Positions 33,468 to 42,172 of a DNA stretch of 64,000 nt are shown in pieces (the stretch's first letter is position 1; every line of letters begins with the position of its first letter). A program made the position numbers and the translations under genes. The stretch comes from Nocardioides oleivorans (GTDB lineage: Bacteria > Actinomycetota > Actinomycetes > Propionibacteriales > Nocardioidaceae). A model generated the notes under the pieces. It did not search any database and was not told the origin of the DNA. It saw only the letters and a list, made by a program, of their open reading frames with translations. The stretch spans positions 496,001 through 560,000 of the forward strand of contig NZ_SDWT01000001.1 in the NCBI RefSeq assembly GCF_004137255.1, read 5' to 3'.

Positions 33468-34652
33468 TTGATCGTGGATGCGAGGTACGCCAGCGGGTCC
33501 GGCGTGCTGCTCGGCAGCGGCGCGCACTGGGTGCTGCTGACCGACCCCGCTGACGAGCAGGTCGTCCAGGAGATCTGGGACGCCCTGTCCCTCACCGCGC
33601 CCAGCGGGTCCTCCGTCGTCGAGCGCGTGATGGCGATCGTGGAGAAGGCCTTCGACGGCGACCCGCCCGGCCTCGCCCTGGTCGACTTCACCGCCGGCGC
33701 CTCCACCACGCTGTCGCGCGGCAACGGGCACGTGCGCCTGGCCGGCGCGTCCCGGGTGCTCAGCCTCGACGGCGGCACCGACCCCGACCACCTCGCCCCC
33801 GCGCGCCGCCTCGTGGGCGGCGTGGTCGCCGCCGACCGGGTCGAGATCCAGCCGCTGACGGTGCGCACGGCGCCGGCCCACCGCGCCCAGGAGGTGGCGG
33901 CGCCCGAGCCGGCCGCCGCGATGATCGACGGCATCCCCGACTCCATCCTCGCCGCCAGGGGCCCGGACGGCCCTCCCCCGCGGACCCGGGTCCGCCGCCG
34001 CGTCGAGGACACCGGCTCCCTGACCGACACCTCCGAGCCCGACCCGCTGGTGGTCGCGCGCATCGAGGAGGGCACCCGCACCACCATCCGCTCCGACAGC
34101 GACCCGCTCACGGCACCGGTCGCGGACGTCGACGACCACGACGGCTCCACCTCGGCGCGCTCCGCCCACCTGTCCCACAGCACCATCCCGACGGTGCTCG
34201 CGGTGAGCTGCCCGCTGGGCCACCTGACGCCGCCGATCTCACCCCAGTGCCGGGTGTGCCACCAGCGCGTCGCACCGCAGGAGCCCCGCCAGGTCGACCG
34301 TCCCTCCCTCGGCGGGCTCCGGCTGCCGACGGGCGAGGTCGTCCCGCTCGACCGCGGAGTGATCATCGGGCGCAAGCCCGCCCCGGACGTGGGCAGCACG
34401 GACTGGCCGCACCTGGTCCACCTGCCGTCCGACCACTCCTTCGTCTCCCGCCGCCACCTCCAGGTCGAGCTCGACGGCTGGGACGTCATCGCCCGCGACC
34501 TCGACAGCCGGGGCGGGTCGACCATCGCCCCGCCGGGACGCGACGCCGAGCGGATGCGGCCCGGTGAGGCCTACGTCCTCGAGCCCGGCACGGTCATCGA
34601 CCTGGCGCACGTCTACGCCGTGCGCTTCGAGACGGGGGGACTCGGCCGGTGA
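33468..34652 (+). CDS. FHA domain-containing protein with zinc-ribbon-like motif
   Basis: A 394-residue cytoplasmic protein. Residues 1-130 form a compact domain I do not recognise. A disordered Pro/Asp-rich middle leads to CPLGHLTPPISPQCRVC (Cys248, His252, Cys261, Cys264), a probable zinc ribbon. The C-terminal FHA domain at about 290-390 shows VIIGRKP, then SFVSRRHLQVELDGWDVIARDLDSRGG, with the Gly-Arg and Ser-Arg-Arg-His phosphothreonine-binding signatures. The start is TTG 33468, supported by AGGGGGG six bases upstream; GTG 33474 is an alternative. Its stop overlaps the kinase start (GTGA), so it is probably a docking partner or substrate of that kinase. Confidence 0.87.
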   Translation: MIVDARYASGSGVLLGSGAHWVLLTDPADEQVVQEIWDALSLTAPSGSSVVERVMAIVEKAFDGDPPGLALVDFTAGASTTLSRGNGHVRLAGASRVLSLDGGTDPDHLAPARRLVGGVVAADRVEIQPLTVRTAPAHRAQEVAAPEPAAAMIDGIPDSILAARGPDGPPPRTRVRRRVEDTGSLTDTSEPDPLVVARIEEGTRTTIRSDSDPLTAPVADVDDHDGSTSARSAHLSHSTIPTVLAVSCPLGHLTPPISPQCRVCHQRVAPQEPRQVDRPSLGGLRLPTGEVVPLDRGVIIGRKPAPDVGSTDWPHLVHLPSDHSFVSRRHLQVELDGWDVIARDLDSRGGSTIAPPGRDAERMRPGEAYVLEPGTVIDLAHVYAVRFETGGLGR

Positions 34653-36052
34653 GCGCTCCCGTCATCCCCGGGTTCGCGTTCGTCGAGCACCTGGGCAGCG
34701 GCGGTTTCGCCGACGTCTTCCTCTACGAGCAGCAGTGGCCCCGCCAGCGCGTCGCGGTCAAGGTCGTGCGCCCGGACGTCCCGCTGACCGACCGCGAGAA
34801 GTACCTCTTCACGGCCGAGGCCAACGCGATGGCCCGTCTGGCCGACCACCCCTACATCGTCTCGGTGATCACGGCCGGCGTGACCGCGGAGGGCGGGCGG
34901 CCCTTCCTGGTCATGCGCTACTGCCCACCTCCGGACCTCGGGGTGCGCGTGCGCTCCAACCCGATGGCTCCCGTGGACGCCGTCTCGACCGGCATCAAGC
35001 TCGCCAGTGCGATCGAGACCGCCCACCGCTCGGGCATCCTGCACCGCGACATCAAGCCCAGCAACGTGCTGGTGACCAGCTACCACGAGCCCGCCCTGAC
35101 CGACTTCGGCATCGCCGGTCACATGGCCGACGTCGAGGGCGACAACGACGTCCGCATCTCCTACCCGTGGTCGCCGCCCGAGCTGCTCGACGGCCGGTCC
35201 AACGGCTCGGTCGCCTCCGACGTCTACTCGCTCGGCGCCACGATCTGGCACCTCCTGGTGGGGCGCTCCCCGTTCGCCATCCCCTCGGGCGACAACTCCA
35301 CGCGCGCCCTCAGCGCCCGGATCCTGCACGCCGCTCCTCCCGCGACCCAGCGGCCCGACGTCCCGCCGGCCCTCGACCGCCTCCTCCAGCAGTGCCTCGC
35401 CAAGCGTCCGGAGCACCGGCCCGCCAGTGCGCTCGAGCTCGCCCGCGCGCTCCAGCGGATCGAGTCCGCGGCCGGGTGGGCGCGCACCGCCGTCGCGGTC
35501 GAGGGCGACCGGCCCGATTCCTCCTCGGCCGCGCCGACCGAGGCCGTCGACGTGCCGGAGGACGCCACCGCGATGAAGCCGGTGACCGTCATCTCCGCGA
35601 GCGGCCCACGGCGGATCGCGGCACAGGACCCCGAGGAGGCCGAGGAGGCCACCACCGGCTCGGGCGTCTCCGGCCTCGTGTGGGCCGGGGTGGGCGTGGC
35701 GGTGCTGGCCCTCATCCTCGGTTTCCTCTTCCTCGGCGGTGACCGCGAGGAGGACCCCGGCGTCGGGGACCCCGGCGCCACCCGCACGCCCGACGGCATC
35801 GTGGTCGACACGCTGACGCAGGCCCCCCTGCTGTCCGGCAGCAGGACCCCGCGTGGCGTGCTGTTCGAATGGAACGCACCGGTGGACGTCGAGCCCGGCG
35901 ACACCTTCAGCTGGCACCGCGACGACACCGACGAGGCCGGCACCACCACCAAGCAGCAGCTCCTCGTCCGCACCCCCGGCCCGGTCTGCCTCGACCTCCG
36001 CATGACGCGCGGCGACGACGTGTCGCCGAGCGCGAGCCAGTGCGTGTCCTGA
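34649..36052 (+). CDS. transmembrane serine/threonine protein kinase
   Basis: A 467-residue Hanks-type kinase. The kinase domain is at about 5-270: glycine loop LGSGGFADVF, Lys38 in VAVK, HRDIKPSN (Asp134), DFG (Asp152) and PPE at 177-179. A linker, one membrane helix at about 342-363 and an extracytoplasmic domain of about 100 residues follow. The activation segment lacks the usual GT(P/A)xYLSPE; it reads RISYPWSPPE, with Ser rather than Thr at the phosphorylation/P+1 positions, so activation may differ from PknB. There are no PASTA repeats, so this is not the cell-wall PknB orthologue. It is coupled to the FHA gene. Confidence 0.93.
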   Translation: MSAPVIPGFAFVEHLGSGGFADVFLYEQQWPRQRVAVKVVRPDVPLTDREKYLFTAEANAMARLADHPYIVSVITAGVTAEGGRPFLVMRYCPPPDLGVRVRSNPMAPVDAVSTGIKLASAIETAHRSGILHRDIKPSNVLVTSYHEPALTDFGIAGHMADVEGDNDVRISYPWSPPELLDGRSNGSVASDVYSLGATIWHLLVGRSPFAIPSGDNSTRALSARILHAAPPATQRPDVPPALDRLLQQCLAKRPEHRPASALELARALQRIESAAGWARTAVAVEGDRPDSSSAAPTEAVDVPEDATAMKPVTVISASGPRRIAAQDPEEAEEATTGSGVSGLVWAGVGVAVLALILGFLFLGGDREEDPGVGDPGATRTPDGIVVDTLTQAPLLSGSRTPRGVLFEWNAPVDVEPGDTFSWHRDDTDEAGTTTKQQLLVRTPGPVCLDLRMTRGDDVSPSASQCVS

Positions 36053-36717
36053 TCGCTGCGTGCGTCCTCGCACTCGGCCTCACCGGCTTCCCACCTGCTG
36101 CCTCGGCCGCTGCATCGCCCGCTGCGTCGCCGGAGAAGGACCGCATCCTGCGCCTGCTCGACCGGGCGCGGGTCGTCGACGACCTCGGGTACCACCCCGG
36201 CTACGACCGCTCCTGCGACCCGGGCGCGTGCGTCTTCGGCGAGCCCTGGACCGACGACCACGACGGACCCCGGGGGCACAACGGCTGCACGACCCGCGAG
36301 GACGTCCTGCTCCTGCAGATGAGCGGCATCGAGATGCGCTGGGGCTCGCGTTGCCGCATCTACGAGGCCCGGCTGCGTGACCCCTACACCGGCGAGGTGC
36401 TCACCTGGCGCGACGACGGCTACGTCATCGCCATCGACCACGTGTACCCGCTGGCGCGGGCCTGGCACGGCGGCGCCTGGGCGTGGTCCCAGCGCCGTCG
36501 CGTGGCGTTCGCGAACGACGTGCGCCACGAGCTCCTCGCGGTCTCGGCGCGGAGCAACCAGGACAAGGTCGCCGACGGCCCGGAGGACTGGCTGCCGCCG
36601 TGGCGGCGCGCACGCTGCGACTACGTGCGCCGCTACGTCCGCGTGGCCGTGGTGTGGGACCTCCCCCTCACCACGGCCGACGCCGACGTCGTACGACGAG
36701 TCGCTCGCCGCTGCTGA
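36040..36717 (+). CDS. secreted HNH-family (DUF1524-like) protein
   Basis: A 225-residue protein. GTG 36040 gives VRVLIAACVLALGLTGFPPAASA, a clear signal peptide, and the gene overlaps the kinase by 13 bases. The body carries the ββα-metal signature AIDHVYPLARAW (Asp133-His134), FANDVRHELLAVSARSNQDK (Asn160 and Asn173) and DWLPPW, as in exported HNH/DUF1524 nucleases. Several Cys (60, 64, 83, 105, 193) could form disulfides. A DNase role outside the cell is likely from the fold; involvement with the kinase or surface cluster is only positional. Confidence 0.82.
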   Translation: MRVLIAACVLALGLTGFPPAASAAASPAASPEKDRILRLLDRARVVDDLGYHPGYDRSCDPGACVFGEPWTDDHDGPRGHNGCTTREDVLLLQMSGIEMRWGSRCRIYEARLRDPYTGEVLTWRDDGYVIAIDHVYPLARAWHGGAWAWSQRRRVAFANDVRHELLAVSARSNQDKVADGPEDWLPPWRRARCDYVRRYVRVAVVWDLPLTTADADVVRRVARRC

Positions 36718-36720
36718 GCG

Positions 36721-37749
36721 TCAGTCGTCTTCCCAGTCGCGCCGCGGGCCGCTGGACGCGTCCTGCTCGGCGGGGGTCATCCGGCTCGAGACGACGAGCG
36801 ACAGGACCGCGGTGACGGCCAGGGTGGCGATGATGACGACCAGCGAGAGCCAGATCGGCACGTCGGGCGCCCAGGAGATGTGCTCGCCGCCGTTGATGAA
36901 CGACAGCTCGTTCTCGTGCATCGCGTGGAGGATGAGCTTCACGCCGATGAAGGCGAGCAGGAACGCCAGGCCGTAGGAGAGGTAGATCAGGCGCTGGAGC
37001 AGGCCGCCGATGAGGAAGTAGAGCTGGCGCAGGCCCATCAGCGCGAAGATGTTGGCCGTGAGCACCAGGTAGGGCTCCTTGGTGATGCCGAAGATCGCGG
37101 GGATCGAGTCGAGCGCGAACAGCAGGTCGGTCGTGCCGAGCGTGATGATCACGATGAACATCGGTGTGATCATCTTCTTGGCGCCGTCGCCGGAGACCAG
37201 CAGCTTCTTGCCGTGCCACTCCGACGTGGCCGGGAACCGCTTCTCGACGAAGGCGACTAGCTTGTTCTCCTCGAACTCCTCGTCCTCGTCCTCGGCACCC
37301 TCCTTGGCGAGCTTGATCGCCGTGTAGACCAGGAACAGGCCGAAGAGGTAGAAGACCCAGCTGAAGTTGTTGATCGCCGCTGCGCCGACGCCGATGAAGA
37401 TCGCACGCATGACCAGCGCCATCACGATGCCGATCATCAGGGCGTACTGCTGGAGCTCCTTCGGCACGGCGAACTTCGCCATGATGATGATGAAGATGAA
37501 GAGGTTGTCGATCGACAGCGAGTACTCGACCAGCCACCCGGAGAAGAACTCCAGGCCGTGCTGGTGGTCCCAGGTCATCCATACGCCGGCGCCGAAGACG
37601 ATGGCGAGGCCGACGTAGATCGACAGGTAGGTCGCGCACTCCTTCATGCTCGGCTCGTGCGGCCGGCGACCGACGATCACGAGGTCGAAGGTGAAGATGG
37701 CGGCGGTCACGACGAAGGTCGCGATCCAGACCCAGAGGGGGACGTCCAC
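36721..37749 (-). CDS. terC: TerC-family integral membrane protein
   Basis: A 342-residue TerC/Alx family protein with about nine membrane helices. Diagnostic segments are EYSLSIDNLFIFIIIMAKF and LLFALDSIPAIFGITKEPYL, whose acidic residues line the putative ion path. An acidic cytoplasmic loop (EGAEDEDEEFEENK) lies in the middle. GTG 37749 has AGGAG seven bases upstream; the longer frame begins inside the leader. Relatives export Mn2+ or support metalation of exported proteins, and the upstream yybP-ykoY-like leader agrees with Mn2+-responsive control. Tellurite resistance should not be assumed. Confidence 0.92.
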   Translation of the reverse strand: MDVPLWVWIATFVVTAAIFTFDLVIVGRRPHEPSMKECATYLSIYVGLAIVFGAGVWMTWDHQHGLEFFSGWLVEYSLSIDNLFIFIIIMAKFAVPKELQQYALMIGIVMALVMRAIFIGVGAAAINNFSWVFYLFGLFLVYTAIKLAKEGAEDEDEEFEENKLVAFVEKRFPATSEWHGKKLLVSGDGAKKMITPMFIVIITLGTTDLLFALDSIPAIFGITKEPYLVLTANIFALMGLRQLYFLIGGLLQRLIYLSYGLAFLLAFIGVKLILHAMHENELSFINGGEHISWAPDVPIWLSLVVIIATLAVTAVLSLVVSSRMTPAEQDASSGPRRDWEDD

Positions 37750-37796
37750 GCTGTTGCTCCTAGGGATGAAAGGTGAGTGCCGGTGTCCGCGCACGG

Positions 37797-37910
37797 CACG
37801 GCCACCGGAGGTCTCTTCCGCTCACCCGGACGGGCGAACCGATGGCACCGGGGGCCGCTCGCGCGACACCGTGATGACGGCACCACCGTCGGGGAATACT
37901 CCCCTCCAGC
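37797..37910 (-). ncRNA. yybP-ykoY (Mn2+-sensing) riboswitch candidate in the terC leader
   Basis: Reading 5' to 3' on the minus strand, the leader contains GGAGGGGAGTATTCCCC (from 37907), then GTCATCACGG, and near the 3' side GGAAGAGACCTCCGGTGGCC. The GGGGAGTA block and the GAGACCT block are the conserved halves of yybP-ykoY aptamers. Downstream, GGTGAG in the aptamer and CTCACC just ahead of the ribosome-binding site are complementary and could form the expression platform. TerC is one of the classic gene families controlled by this riboswitch. Assignment is by motif reading only. Confidence 0.8.
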
Positions 37911-37955
37911 GGACCCATCCTTCCACGCCCGGCGGGGCGGGTCGACTCGGGCGGG

Positions 37956-38780
37956 TCAGCGTCCGCCGAATGGGACACCGAGCGCGGCGAGCCGGGCCTC
38001 TCCGCCGTCGACCGCGGTGAGCACCCAGGCGCCCCGGGCCGTGACGGTGAAGGTGTGCTCGAAGTGTGCCGCGAAGGACCCGTCGACCGTGGCCACGGTC
38101 CACTCGTCCTCGAGCAGGTCGGTGTGCTTGCTGCCGAGGGTGACCATCGGCTCGACCGCCAGCGCGAGGCCCTCGACGATCGACGCGCCGCGACCCTTGC
38201 GGCCGTAGTTGGGCACGTTGGGGGCCATGTGCATCTCGGTGCCGATGCCGTGGCCGGTGTAGTCCTCGAGGATGCCGTAGCGGCCCTGGCCGCGGACGTA
38301 GGTCTCGATCGCGTGGCTGATGTCGGTCACCCGGCCGCCGAGCCTGGCCGCGGCCATGCCCCGCCACAGCGACTCCTCGGTGACCTCGAGCAGGCGTCGT
38401 ACGTCGTCGGACACCTCGCCCACCGGCACGGTGATGGCGGCGTCGCCGTGCCAGCCCTCGACGATCGCGCCGCAGTCGATGGAGACCACGTCACCCTCGG
38501 CGAGCACGCGCGGGCCGGGGATGCCGTGCACGACCTCGTCGTTGACCGAGGCGCAGATGGTCGCCGGGAACGGCGGCTGGCTGTAGCCCTTGAACGACGG
38601 GATGCCGCCGTGGTCGCGGATGTTGGTCTCGGCGAGGGTGTCGAGCTCGAGCGTGGTGACGCCCGGTCTCACGGCAGCACGCAGCAGGTCGAGGGTCTCC
38701 CCCACCAGCCGCCCGGCGACCCGCATCAGGTCGATCTGGTCGGCCGACTTGATCTCGATCCCGCGGTCACGGAACGCCAT
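37956..38780 (-). CDS. map: type I methionine aminopeptidase
   Basis: A 274-residue metallopeptidase that removes initiator methionine. The dinuclear metal ligands are Asp102, Asp113, His177, Glu210 and Glu241, with His85 for substrate binding; all are present. The N terminus IEIKSADQIDLMRVAG is typical. It follows adk with a 32-base gap as in other spc operons, but the next gene is terC rather than infA. Confidence 0.96.
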   Translation of the reverse strand: MAFRDRGIEIKSADQIDLMRVAGRLVGETLDLLRAAVRPGVTTLELDTLAETNIRDHGGIPSFKGYSQPPFPATICASVNDEVVHGIPGPRVLAEGDVVSIDCGAIVEGWHGDAAITVPVGEVSDDVRRLLEVTEESLWRGMAAARLGGRVTDISHAIETYVRGQGRYGILEDYTGHGIGTEMHMAPNVPNYGRKGRGASIVEGLALAVEPMVTLGSKHTDLLEDEWTVATVDGSFAAHFEHTFTVTARGAWVLTAVDGGEARLAALGVPFGGR

Positions 38781-38812
38781 CTCCCGGGCCTGCCCGTCCT
38801 GCCGGTCCCGGG

Positions 38813-39388
38813 TCAGCTCTGCGGGACCACGTCGAGCGCGTCGAAGACGCGCTGGGTGACCTCGTCGACCTCGCCCATCCCGTCGACCTCGACGAGGATG
38901 CCGCGCTCGCGGTAGACCTCGATGAGCGGGGCGGTCTGCTCGGAGTAGACCTCCTGGCGCCGGCGTACGACGTCCTCGGTGTCGTCGGCGCGGCCGTCGG
39001 TCTGCGCCCGCTGGAGCAGGCGCTGGACGAGCTCCTCGGGGTCGACGGTGAGCACGACCACGGCGTCGAGGCGGTGGCCGGTGAAGCCGATCATCCCGTC
39101 GAGCTCGGTCACCTGGGCCAGCGTGCGCGGGTAGCCGTCGAGCAGGAAGCCGGGCTCGGCGTCGGGCTCGTCGATCCGGTTGCGCACCATCTTGTTGGTG
39201 ACCTCGTCGGGGACGTACTCGCCGGCGTCCATGTAGCGCTGGGCCTCGACGCCGAGCGGCGTGCCGTCGGAGACGTTGGCGCGGAAGATGTCGCCCGTGG
39301 AGATGGCCGGGACGCCGAAGTGCTCGGCCACGAAGCGGGCCTGCGTGCCCTTGCCGGCCCCCGGGGGGCCCATGAGGATGAGTCTCAT
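38813..39388 (-). CDS. adk: adenylate kinase
   Basis: A 191-residue enzyme interconverting AMP, ADP and ATP. The P-loop is GPPGAGKGT (7-15), the AMP-binding region is STGDIFRANV, and GFLLDGYPRT follows. The LID is the short type without the zinc-finger insert (ADDTEDVVRRR). Its ATG directly abuts the secY stop. Confidence 0.97.
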   Translation of the reverse strand: MRLILMGPPGAGKGTQARFVAEHFGVPAISTGDIFRANVSDGTPLGVEAQRYMDAGEYVPDEVTNKMVRNRIDEPDAEPGFLLDGYPRTLAQVTELDGMIGFTGHRLDAVVVLTVDPEELVQRLLQRAQTDGRADDTEDVVRRRQEVYSEQTAPLIEVYRERGILVEVDGMGEVDEVTQRVFDALDVVPQS

Positions 39389-40684
39389 TTAGCGGAGGAA
39401 TCCTTCGTAGTTGCGCTGCTGGAGCTGGCTCTCGATCTGCTTCACCGTGTCGAGGGCGACGCCGACCATGATGAGGATGGACGTGCCACCGAACGGGAAG
39501 TTCTGGTTGGCCTGGATCATCGCGAACGCGACGAGCGGGACCAACGAGATCAGGCCGAGGTAGAGAGCTCCAGGGAACGTGATGCGGGACAGGACGTAGG
39601 ACAGGTAGTCCTCGGTCGGCTTGCCCGCCCGGATCCCGGGGATGAAGCCGCCGTACTTCTTCATGTTGTCCGCCACCTCGACAGGGTTGAAGGTGATCGA
39701 GACGTAGAAGTACGTGAAGAAGATGATGAGCAGGAAGTATGCCGCCATGTAGAGCGGGTGGTCACCGCCCACCAGGTAGGTGCCGATGAAGTCCAGGACA
39801 GGGTTCGCGCTGTCCGGGTTGAACTGCACCGCCATCGCCGGCAGGTAGAGCAGCGACGAGGCGAAGATGACCGGGATGATGCCGGCCTGGTTGACCTTCA
39901 ACGGGATGTAGGTGGAGTTGCCGCCGAACATCTTGCGGCCCACCATCCGGCGGGCGTACTGCACCGGGATGCGGCGCTGCGCCTGCTCGATGAAGATGAC
40001 CGCGGCCACGAGGATGAGGCCGATGACCATCACGATGGCGAAGGTGACCCAGCCCTTCGAGGTCTGGACGCTCCACAGGGACGCCGGGAAGGTGGCGACG
40101 ACCTGGGTGAAGATGAGGATCGACATGCCGTTGCCGATGCCGCGGTCGGTGATGAGCTCACCGAGCCACATGATGACCGCGGTGCCGGCGGTCATGGTGA
40201 TCACCATGACGAGGAACGTCGCGGTGCCGTTGTCGTGCAGCAGGTCCCGGTCGCAGCCCTGGAGCAGCGCCTTGTTGCGCGCGAGCGCGACGATGCCGGT
40301 GGCCTGCAGCACGGCCAGGCCGAGCGTGAGGTAGCGGGTGTACTGGGTGATCTTGGCCTGGCCGGCCTGACCCTCCTTCTTCAGCGCCTCGAGCCGCGGG
40401 ATGACCACGACGAGCAGCTGCAGGATGATCGAGGCCGTGATGTAGGGCATGATCCCGAGCGCGAAGATGGTGAGCTGGAGCAGCGCACCACCGGAGAAGA
40501 GGTTGATCAGGCTGTAGAGCCCGCCCTCCTCGAGCTGGCTGATGCAGGCCTGCACGTTGGCCACGTGGACACCCGGGGTGGGTACCTGCGATCCGAGCCG
40601 GAAGATCGTGACGATCAGCAGGACGAAGAGCAGCTTCTTCCGCAGGTCCGGAGTCCGGAAAGCGTTGGCGAACGCGCCTAGCAC
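39389..40684 (-). CDS. secY: preprotein translocase subunit SecY
   Basis: A 431-residue ten-helix channel of the Sec translocon. Signatures include FALGIMPYITASIILQLL, the cytoplasmic loop RRIPVQYARRMVG used for SecA/ribosome contact, and NPVEVADNMKKYGGFIPGIR. The GTG start has AGAGGAACC just upstream. It is separated from rplO by a strong terminator hairpin, so secY-adk-map probably has its own promoter; a TAGGCT box at 40774-40769 is a weak -10 candidate. Confidence 0.97.
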   Translation of the reverse strand: MLGAFANAFRTPDLRKKLLFVLLIVTIFRLGSQVPTPGVHVANVQACISQLEEGGLYSLINLFSGGALLQLTIFALGIMPYITASIILQLLVVVIPRLEALKKEGQAGQAKITQYTRYLTLGLAVLQATGIVALARNKALLQGCDRDLLHDNGTATFLVMVITMTAGTAVIMWLGELITDRGIGNGMSILIFTQVVATFPASLWSVQTSKGWVTFAIVMVIGLILVAAVIFIEQAQRRIPVQYARRMVGRKMFGGNSTYIPLKVNQAGIIPVIFASSLLYLPAMAVQFNPDSANPVLDFIGTYLVGGDHPLYMAAYFLLIIFFTYFYVSITFNPVEVADNMKKYGGFIPGIRAGKPTEDYLSYVLSRITFPGALYLGLISLVPLVAFAMIQANQNFPFGGTSILIMVGVALDTVKQIESQLQQRNYEGFLR

Positions 40685-40824
40685 TGGTTCCTCTTTCGTA
40701 AGGGTGCCCGACCGGGGACGGCGGGCGGACGAGAGACCTTCGACGTCGTGCGCCGGTGGGCCCGGGGAAGCCTAACAAGTCGCGGTTCAGCCCGCTCTTC
40801 CCCGTCAGTCAGTGGGAGAACGAC

Positions 40825-40865
40825 GAAGGCCTGGCCGACAGTTCCCACTGTGCGGCCAGGCCTTC
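40825..40865 (-). terminator. terminator after rplO (end of the spc ribosomal block)
   Basis: A 13-bp perfect outer stem plus a 5-bp inner stem with one bulged G and a TCCC loop lies 25 bases past the rplO stop. On the minus strand it is followed by GTCGTTCTCCC, so it is a strong stem with a poor T-tract. Confidence 0.75.
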
Positions 40866-40890
40866 ACCGGATGTGCGAGTGCGCGGCCCG

Positions 40891-41331
40891 TCAGGCCACG
40901 GTCGCGGTGCCGCCTGCGGCCTCGATCTTCGCCTTGGCGGAGGTCGAGTACGCGTCGACGCTGACCTGGACGGCGACGGAGATGTCGCCCTGGCCCAGGA
41001 CCTTGACGGGCTGGCCCTTGCGGACCGCGCCCTTCTCGACGAGGTCGGCGACGGTCACCGCGCCACCGTCGGGGAAGAGCTCCCCGAGGCGGTCGAGGTT
41101 GACGACCTGGAACTCCACGCGGAAGGGGTTCTTGAAGCCCTTCAGCTTGGGCAGACGCATGTGGATCGGCATCTGGCCACCCTCGAACGCCACCGGAACC
41201 TGGTAGCGAGCCTTGGTGCCCTTGGTACCGCGACCGGCGGTCTTGCCCTTGGACGCCTCACCACGACCCACGCGGGTCTTGGCGGTCTTGGCGCCCGGAG
41301 CGGGACGCAAGTGGTGCAGCTTGAGCGTCAT
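40891..41331 (-). CDS. rplO: 50S ribosomal protein L15
   Basis: A 146-residue L15, starting [20 protein letters not shown] with the basic GRG(E)[13 protein letters not shown] segment that threads into 23S rRNA. The length is normal. It begins one base after the rpmD stop region and ends the spc-operon ribosomal block. Confidence 0.97.
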   Translation of the reverse strand: MTLKLHHLRPAPGAKTAKTRVGRGEASKGKTAGRGTKGTKARYQVPVAFEGGQMPIHMRLPKLKGFKNPFRVEFQVVNLDRLGELFPDGGAVTVADLVEKGAVRKGQPVKVLGQGDISVAVQVSVDAYSTSAKAKIEAAGGTATVA

Positions 41332-41332
41332 G

Positions 41333-41515
41333 TCACTCCACCTCCTCGAACGTCACCAGGTGACGGACAGTGTTGATCATGCCCCGGATCTCCGGGCGGT
41401 CTTCCTTCACGACGACGTCGCCGATCCGCTTGAGACCGAGCGAGCGAAGCGTCTCGCGCTGGTTGGCCTTGAGGCCGACCGTGCCGCGCTTCTGCTGGAC
41501 CTTGAGCTGAGCCAT
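41333..41515 (-). CDS. rpmD: 50S ribosomal protein L30
   Basis: A 60-residue L30 ([20 protein letters not shown], then [20 protein letters not shown]). The ATG overlaps the rpsE stop by one base (TAATG). The larger frame upstream is a shadow of rpsE. Confidence 0.97.
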   Translation of the reverse strand: MAQLKVQQKRGTVGLKANQRETLRSLGLKRIGDVVVKEDRPEIRGMINTVRHLVTFEEVE

Positions 41516-42141
41516 TACGACTGCACCCCCGCGGCCTCGGCCTGACCCTCGGCACGCGCCTTGAGCAGCGCAGCCGGGGTGACGTCCTCGACCCGCATGC
41601 CGCGACGAGCCGCGACCTGCTCCGGCTCCTCCAGCATCCGCAGGGCCTCGACCGTCGCGTGGACGATGTTGATCTGGTTGGACGAGCCGAGCGACTTGCT
41701 CAGCACGTCGTGGATGCCGGCGCACTCGAGGACCGCACGCACCGGGCCACCGGCGATGACGCCGGTACCGGGAGCGGCGGGACGCAGCAGGACGACGCCT
41801 GCGGCCTTCTCGCCCTGCACCGGGTGCGGGATGGTGCCCTGGATGCGGGGGACCTTGAAGAAGTGCTTCTTGGCCTCCTCGACACCCTTGGCGATCGCCG
41901 CGGGAACTTCCTTCGCCTTGCCGTAGCCGACGCCGACCAGACCTTCACCGTCGCCGACGATCACGAGGGCGGTGAAGCTGAAGCGACGACCACCCTTCAC
42001 GACCTTGGCGACACGGTTGATCGCCACGACGCGCTCGATGTAGGCGGTCTTGTCAGCCTGGCCACGACCGTTGTCGCGTCCTCCGCGACGGTCACCAGAC
42101 TGGCGCTCGCCACCGCGCTGTCCGCGCTGGGCTCCGCTCAT
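41515..42141 (-). CDS. rpsE: 30S ribosomal protein S5
   Basis: A 208-residue S5. It has an actinobacterial Gly/Arg/Gln-rich N-terminal extension ([19 protein letters not shown]) of about 30 residues, then the S5 double-stranded RNA-binding domain ([21 protein letters not shown]) and C-terminal domain ([20 protein letters not shown]). It contributes to decoding accuracy and helicase activity at the mRNA entry. Confidence 0.97.
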   Translation of the reverse strand: MSGAQRGQRGGERQSGDRRGGRDNGRGQADKTAYIERVVAINRVAKVVKGGRRFSFTALVIVGDGEGLVGVGYGKAKEVPAAIAKGVEEAKKHFFKVPRIQGTIPHPVQGEKAAGVVLLRPAAPGTGVIAGGPVRAVLECAGIHDVLSKSLGSSNQINIVHATVEALRMLEEPEQVAARRGMRVEDVTPAALLKARAEGQAEAAGVQS

Positions 42142-42172
42142 GAGACTTGCTCCTTAATCATCATTCGGGCGA

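Noticed and set aside
36721..37749. Tellurite resistance determinant
   Set aside because: Only a TerC-family protein is present, without the other ter genes. The Mn2+-riboswitch-like leader favours a metal homeostasis role.
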